Part shown: one piece after another, positions 61,229 through 64,000 of the stretch
Layout of the letters: each line of letters starts with the position of its first letter
How positions within the stretch are numbered: position 1 is the first letter of the stretch
Assembly: GCF_005144415.1 (NCBI RefSeq)
Contig: NZ_SWJE01000018.1
Coordinates: 52,949 to 116,948 of the forward strand
Direction: 5' to 3'
DNA from: Trinickia terrae
GTDB lineage: Bacteria > Pseudomonadota > Gammaproteobacteria > Burkholderiales > Burkholderiaceae
DNA: 64,000 nucleotides
Program-made: the position numbers and the translations under genes
Notes under the pieces: model-generated
Told to the model about the DNA's origin: nothing
What the model saw: the letters and a program-made list of their open reading frames with translations, nothing else
Databases searched by the model: none

Positions 61229-61885
61229 ATGACTATCCGCATCGGAGAGGACGCACCCGATTTCACCGCTGAGACGACCGAAGGACAGATCCGCTTTCAT
61301 GAATGGATCGGCGACAGCTGGGCCATCCTCTTCTCGCACCCGAAGGACTTCACCCCCGTCTGCACGACGGAGCTCGGCTACATGGCCGGGCTGAAGCCGG
61401 AATTCGACAAGCGCAATACGAAGATCATCGGCTTGTCCGTCGACCCTGTCAGCGATCACAAGCGCTGGGTCGGCGATATCGAGGAAACGCAGGGGCATGC
61501 GGTCAACTACCCGCTGATCGGCGACGCCGACCTGACCGTCGCCAAGCTCTACGACATGATTCACCCGAACGCGAGCGGCGGCGGCCCTCGCACAGCCGCC
61601 GACAACGCGACGGTCCGCTCGGTGTTCCTGATCGGACCGGACAAGAAAGTGAAAGCGATGTTCGTCTATCCGATGAGCGCCGGCCGCAATTTCGACGAGG
61701 TCCTGCGCCTGCTCGATTCGCTGCAGCTGAATGCCAAGCATGCGGTGGCGACGCCCGTGAATTGGCGCCCCGGCGACGACGTCATCATCCCGACGTCGGT
61801 ATCGGATGAGGATGCGAAGAAGAAATATCCGCAGGGCTTCAAGACGCTCAAGCCTTATCTGCGGGTGGTGGCGCAGCCAAAATAG
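61229..61885 (+). CDS. 1-Cys peroxiredoxin (Prx6 family)
   Basis: A 218-residue thiol peroxidase. The peroxidatic Cys is C45 in DFTPVCTTELGYM, and the long C-terminal domain (VATPVNWRPGDDVIIPTSVSDEDA) is typical of Prx6-type enzymes; PNASGGGPRTAADNATVRSVFLI contains the conserved Arg. No resolving Cys is visible. It reduces H2O2 and organic hydroperoxides with an external thiol. GGAGG eight bases upstream of the ATG is a strong ribosome binding site. Single gene, with a terminator not seen. Confidence 0.95.
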   Translation: MTIRIGEDAPDFTAETTEGQIRFHEWIGDSWAILFSHPKDFTPVCTTELGYMAGLKPEFDKRNTKIIGLSVDPVSDHKRWVGDIEETQGHAVNYPLIGDADLTVAKLYDMIHPNASGGGPRTAADNATVRSVFLIGPDKKVKAMFVYPMSAGRNFDEVLRLLDSLQLNAKHAVATPVNWRPGDDVIIPTSVSDEDAKKKYPQGFKTLKPYLRVVAQPK

Positions 61886-61999
61886 CAAATCGGGCTACGC
61901 GTGGCGGGGCGCCGGTCGATTGGGGGCGGCCCCGCCCGTCAAAGATGCCTCGAAGGCTTGATAAGCCATACTGAGCGTCAGGAATTCAGTCTCGGCGCC

Positions 62000-62305
62000 T
62001 CACAATCGTTTCATCAACTCGGATTCGAACGCGGCATTGCGCTCTTCGGCTGCCTCGATCGGGTCCATCGTTTCGTCGACGAAGAACTCCGCGCGCTCCG
62101 CCATGGTTTTCGTCTCATCGTAGCCGAAGCCTTCCTCGTCATCGTCGGGCGGCTGCAGCATGTCGTGCAGCATCGCCTTCAGCTCCGGCGTGTCCCACTT
62201 CTTGCCCTGCTGTTTGCGCACTTTTATGTAGTGCCTCACTTCAGCATCCTGCTCGGGCGTCAAAGGAAGACCTCGGAACGTACGGCCTGGGTCGATGTCA
62301 GCCAT
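62000..62305 (-). CDS. small acidic hypothetical protein
   Basis: A 101-residue soluble protein, strongly acidic in the middle (LQPPDDDEEGFGYDET) and helical at both ends. GGAG eight bases before the ATG at 62305 supports this start. I do not recognise the family. It lies 27 bases after a 60-codon ORF on the same strand, so the two may form a small operon. No membrane or export signal. Confidence 0.65.
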   Translation of the reverse strand: MADIDPGRTFRGLPLTPEQDAEVRHYIKVRKQQGKKWDTPELKAMLHDMLQPPDDDEEGFGYDETKTMAERAEFFVDETMDPIEAAEERNAAFESELMKRL

Positions 62306-62332
62306 GGTTTTCTCCAGCACTGAGCTCGTCGC

Positions 62333-62515
62333 TTAGCGCGAGTTTAGCGCTAATTCGTATGGGCAAGAACAGGGTAAGCCATTTCCCTGTGCTCGCGCAA
62401 TTAGCCGACAAAATTCTTCAATTGCTTTCAGTCCGGCATCGAAAGCCGCGGCGAAGGCAGACTCCCCGCATAAAAAGTGGCAAATAGCGTCACTCAGGTT
62501 GACCGTTTTCGACAT
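62333..62515 (-). CDS. possible small protein upstream of acidic protein gene
   Basis: A 60-residue frame, starting [21 protein letters not shown], with lower GC than the neighbours and three Cys. It ends 27 bases before the acidic-protein gene in the same direction. There is no convincing ribosome binding site, so it could be non-coding. If real, the pair resembles a compact two-gene unit, but nothing proves a toxin-antitoxin role. Confidence 0.4.
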   Translation of the reverse strand: MSKTVNLSDAICHFLCGESAFAAAFDAGLKAIEEFCRLIARAQGNGLPCSCPYELALNSR

Positions 62516-62607
62516 TGAGCGCCAGACCGCGCACGCATAACCTTAGTCCGCATCGCGCCGCCTTCGCCGCTTCATCCTTTTCGCTCGATCAGCTCGACCA
62601 TTCAGCC

Positions 62608-63504
62608 ATGACGCAAACTCCCATGCACGACCCGTCTGCCGGCGCGCGCTTTCGCGCCGCCCTCGCCGCCGAAACGCCGCTCCAGGTCGTCGGCGCAATC
62701 ACGGCCTATGCCGCGAAAATGGCCGAAGCGACCGGCTTCAAGGCCGTCTATCTCTCCGGCGGCGGCGTGGCCGCGAACTCGCTCGGCGTGCCCGATCTCG
62801 GCATCAGCGCGATGGAAGACGTGCTGATCGACGCGCGCCGCATCACCGACGCCTGCTCGCTGCCGCTGCTCGTCGACATCGATACGGGCTGGGGCGGCGC
62901 CTTCAACATCGCACGCACGATCCGCTCGTTCATCAAGGCCGGCGTCGCGGCCGTGCACCTGGAGGACCAGGTCGGCCAGAAGCGCTGCGGCCATCGTCCG
63001 AACAAGGAAGTGGTGCCGAAGGAAGAGATGGCCGATCGCGTGAAGGCAGCTGTCGATGCGCGCACCGACGAGCAGTTCGTCATCATGGCCCGCACCGATG
63101 CGGCAGCCGTGGAAGGCCTCGATGCCGCGATCGAGCGCGCGGTCGCCTATGTCGAAGCGGGCGCGGACATGATCTTCCCCGAAGCGATGAAGACGCTCGA
63201 CGATTACCGGCGCTTCAAAAACGCTGTGAAAGTGCCGATTCTCGCGAATCTCACCGAGTTCGGCTCGACGCCGTTCTTCACGACCGAGGAGTTGAAGAGC
63301 GCGAACGTCGACATCGCGCTCTACTGCTGCGGCGCGTATCGCGCGATGAACGCGGCGGCGCTCGGCTTCTACGAAACCGTCAAGCGCGACGGCACGCAAA
63401 AAGCCGCTGTCGCGACGATGCAGACGCGCGAGGATCTCTACAAGTATCTCGGCTACCACGCGTACGAAGACAAGCTCGATACGCTCTTCGCCGCAAAGAA
63501 ATGA
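62608..63504 (+). CDS. prpB: 2-methylisocitrate lyase PrpB
   Basis: A 298-residue isocitrate-lyase superfamily enzyme that cleaves 2-methylisocitrate to pyruvate and succinate in the propionate methylcitrate cycle. Key motifs: [19 protein letters not shown] near residue 48, the metal/substrate segment [31 protein letters not shown] with the catalytic Cys in KRCGH, and IMARTDA. The start at 62608 has a weak ribosome binding site; an ATG at 62623 is an alternative. It is followed by a short repeated element and prpC. Confidence 0.95.
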   Translation: MTQTPMHDPSAGARFRAALAAETPLQVVGAITAYAAKMAEATGFKAVYLSGGGVAANSLGVPDLGISAMEDVLIDARRITDACSLPLLVDIDTGWGGAFNIARTIRSFIKAGVAAVHLEDQVGQKRCGHRPNKEVVPKEEMADRVKAAVDARTDEQFVIMARTDAAAVEGLDAAIERAVAYVEAGADMIFPEAMKTLDDYRRFKNAVKVPILANLTEFGSTPFFTTEELKSANVDIALYCCGAYRAMNAAALGFYETVKRDGTQKAAVATMQTREDLYKYLGYHAYEDKLDTLFAAKK

Positions 63505-63531
63505 CATCCCATCGAATCTGGAGGACGACAA

Positions 63532-63618
63532 ATGAAGCACCCCCACACTCACATTCGTTCGCTGCCCCCCGAGGGGGCGGATGCCTCCCTTGGGGCGGCC
63601 CGGCGGGAGGCATCATGA
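63532..63618 (+). CDS. 28-residue peptide ORF in repeated intercistronic element
   Basis: A 28-codon ORF with a strong ribosome binding site (GGAGG, spacing seven) between prpB and prpC. The peptide begins MKHPHTHIRSLPPEGAD and ends LGAARREAS; its TGA overlaps the prpC ATG (ATGA). DNA and peptide are nearly the same as the copy at 18880-18966 between two RND genes. The good ribosome binding site and the stop/start overlap indicate that it passes ribosomes to prpC; any independent peptide function is unknown. Confidence 0.55.
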   Translation: MKHPHTHIRSLPPEGADASLGAARREAS

Positions 63619-64000
63619 GCGAAGCAGACAACAGCGCGACAGGCGCGCCCGGCTTCAAGCCGAAGAAATCGGTCGCGCTCTCGGGCGTGACGGCGGGCAA
63701 CACGGCGCTGTGCACGGTCGGGCGCACCGGCAACGATCTGCACTACCGCGGCTACGACATCCTCGACGTCGCCACCACCTGCGAGTTCGAGGAGATCGCC
63801 CACCTGCTCGTGCACGAAAAGCTGCCGACGCAAGCCGAGCTCACCGCCTACAAGACCAAGCTCAAGGCCCTGCGCGGCCTGCCCGCGAACGTCAAGGCCG
63901 CGCTCGAATGGGTGCCCGCTTCCGCGCATCCGATGGACGTGATGCGCACCGGCGTCTCGGTGCTCGGCACCGTGCTGCCCGAGAAGGACGACCACAGCCT
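63615..64000 (+). CDS. prpC: 2-methylcitrate synthase PrpC, 5' part
   Basis: The first ~128 codons of 2-methylcitrate synthase; the gene runs past the end of the window. Visible citrate-synthase family features are GVTAGNTALCTVGRTGNDLHYRGYDI split over residues ~24-50 and FEEIAHLLVHEKLPT. It condenses propionyl-CoA with oxaloacetate, the step before PrpB's substrate is formed via PrpD/AcnD. The ATG at 63615 overlaps the stop of the 28-codon ORF, so its translation is probably coupled to it. Confidence 0.95.
   Translation, partial: MSEADNSATGAPGFKPKKSVALSGVTAGNTALCTVGRTGNDLHYRGYDILDVATTCEFEEIAHLLVHEKLPTQAELTAYKTKLKALRGLPANVKAALEWVPASAHPMDVMRTGVSVLGTVLPEKDDHS

Overview
The window is high-GC proteobacterial DNA. 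The gene content points to Burkholderia sensu lato (Burkholderia, Paraburkholderia, Trinickia and relatives): a phasin, a prpB-prpC pair, a bcs cellulose operon carrying bcsD, bcsP and bcsQ, an RND operon with two different pumps, and a PhnSTUV-type ABC operon beside a GntR/UTRA regulator. No rRNA, tRNA, CRISPR array, transposase or phage gene was seen. The species cannot be fixed from sequence reading alone.

Layout. 0.2-1.3 kb: small genes, including a broken HPr-like gene. 1.6-5.6 kb: a DASS-type anion transporter followed by a DUF3604/PHP-like protein. 5.7-11.4 kb: an AT-rich membrane protein, a secreted alpha/beta hydrolase with a duplicated Cys-containing tail, a cysteine-dioxygenase-like cupin protein, a chemotaxis receptor and a receiver-domain remnant. 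11.7-14.1 kb: a PAS-PAS-GGDEF protein and two small membrane proteins. 14.1-23.4 kb: a complete tripartite RND efflux operon (adaptor, two pumps, outer-membrane factor). 23.6-27.9 kb: an accessory stretch with a PIN toxin/Phd-type antitoxin pair, a probable DUF1842 protein, a GNAT/class II amidotransferase pair, a decayed FAD oxidase and an M35-type metallopeptidase.

27.9-42.4 kb: a cellulose operon on the minus strand, transcribed bcsD-bcsP-bcsQ-bcsA-bcsB-bcsZ-bcsC, preceded in the same direction by a membrane GGDEF protein. That protein could supply the cyclic di-GMP read by the PilZ domain of BcsA. BcsC has a long Pro/Gln/Tyr/Gly-rich linker between its TPR region and its barrel. 42.5-45.3 kb: phasin, a SurA-like exported protein, and a Leu/Glu dehydrogenase with a clear terminator. 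45.5-48.9 kb: a broken TPR-sulfotransferase facing a TPR/O-GlcNAc-transferase-like glycosyltransferase. 49.1-55.3 kb: a patatin outer-membrane lipase, a histidine kinase and its probable response regulator separated by a prolyl-4-hydroxylase-like gene, and a DJ-1/PfpI protein. 55.3-61.0 kb: an ABC importer operon with an embedded alkaline-phosphatase-superfamily enzyme, read divergently from a GntR/UTRA regulator; a near-perfect HutC/DasR-type palindrome lies between them. 61.2-64.0 kb: a 1-Cys peroxiredoxin, two small ORFs, prpB and the 5' part of prpC.

The most unusual structural observation is an ~87-bp element present twice. It lies between the two RND pump genes (18880-18966) and between prpB and prpC (63532-63618). 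Each copy encodes a closely related 28-residue peptide whose stop codon overlaps the start codon of the next gene, so the element looks like a mobile translational-coupling cassette. Several genes (HPr-like, receiver, FAD oxidase, sulfotransferase) are visible as remnants and mark sites of past deletion or rearrangement.
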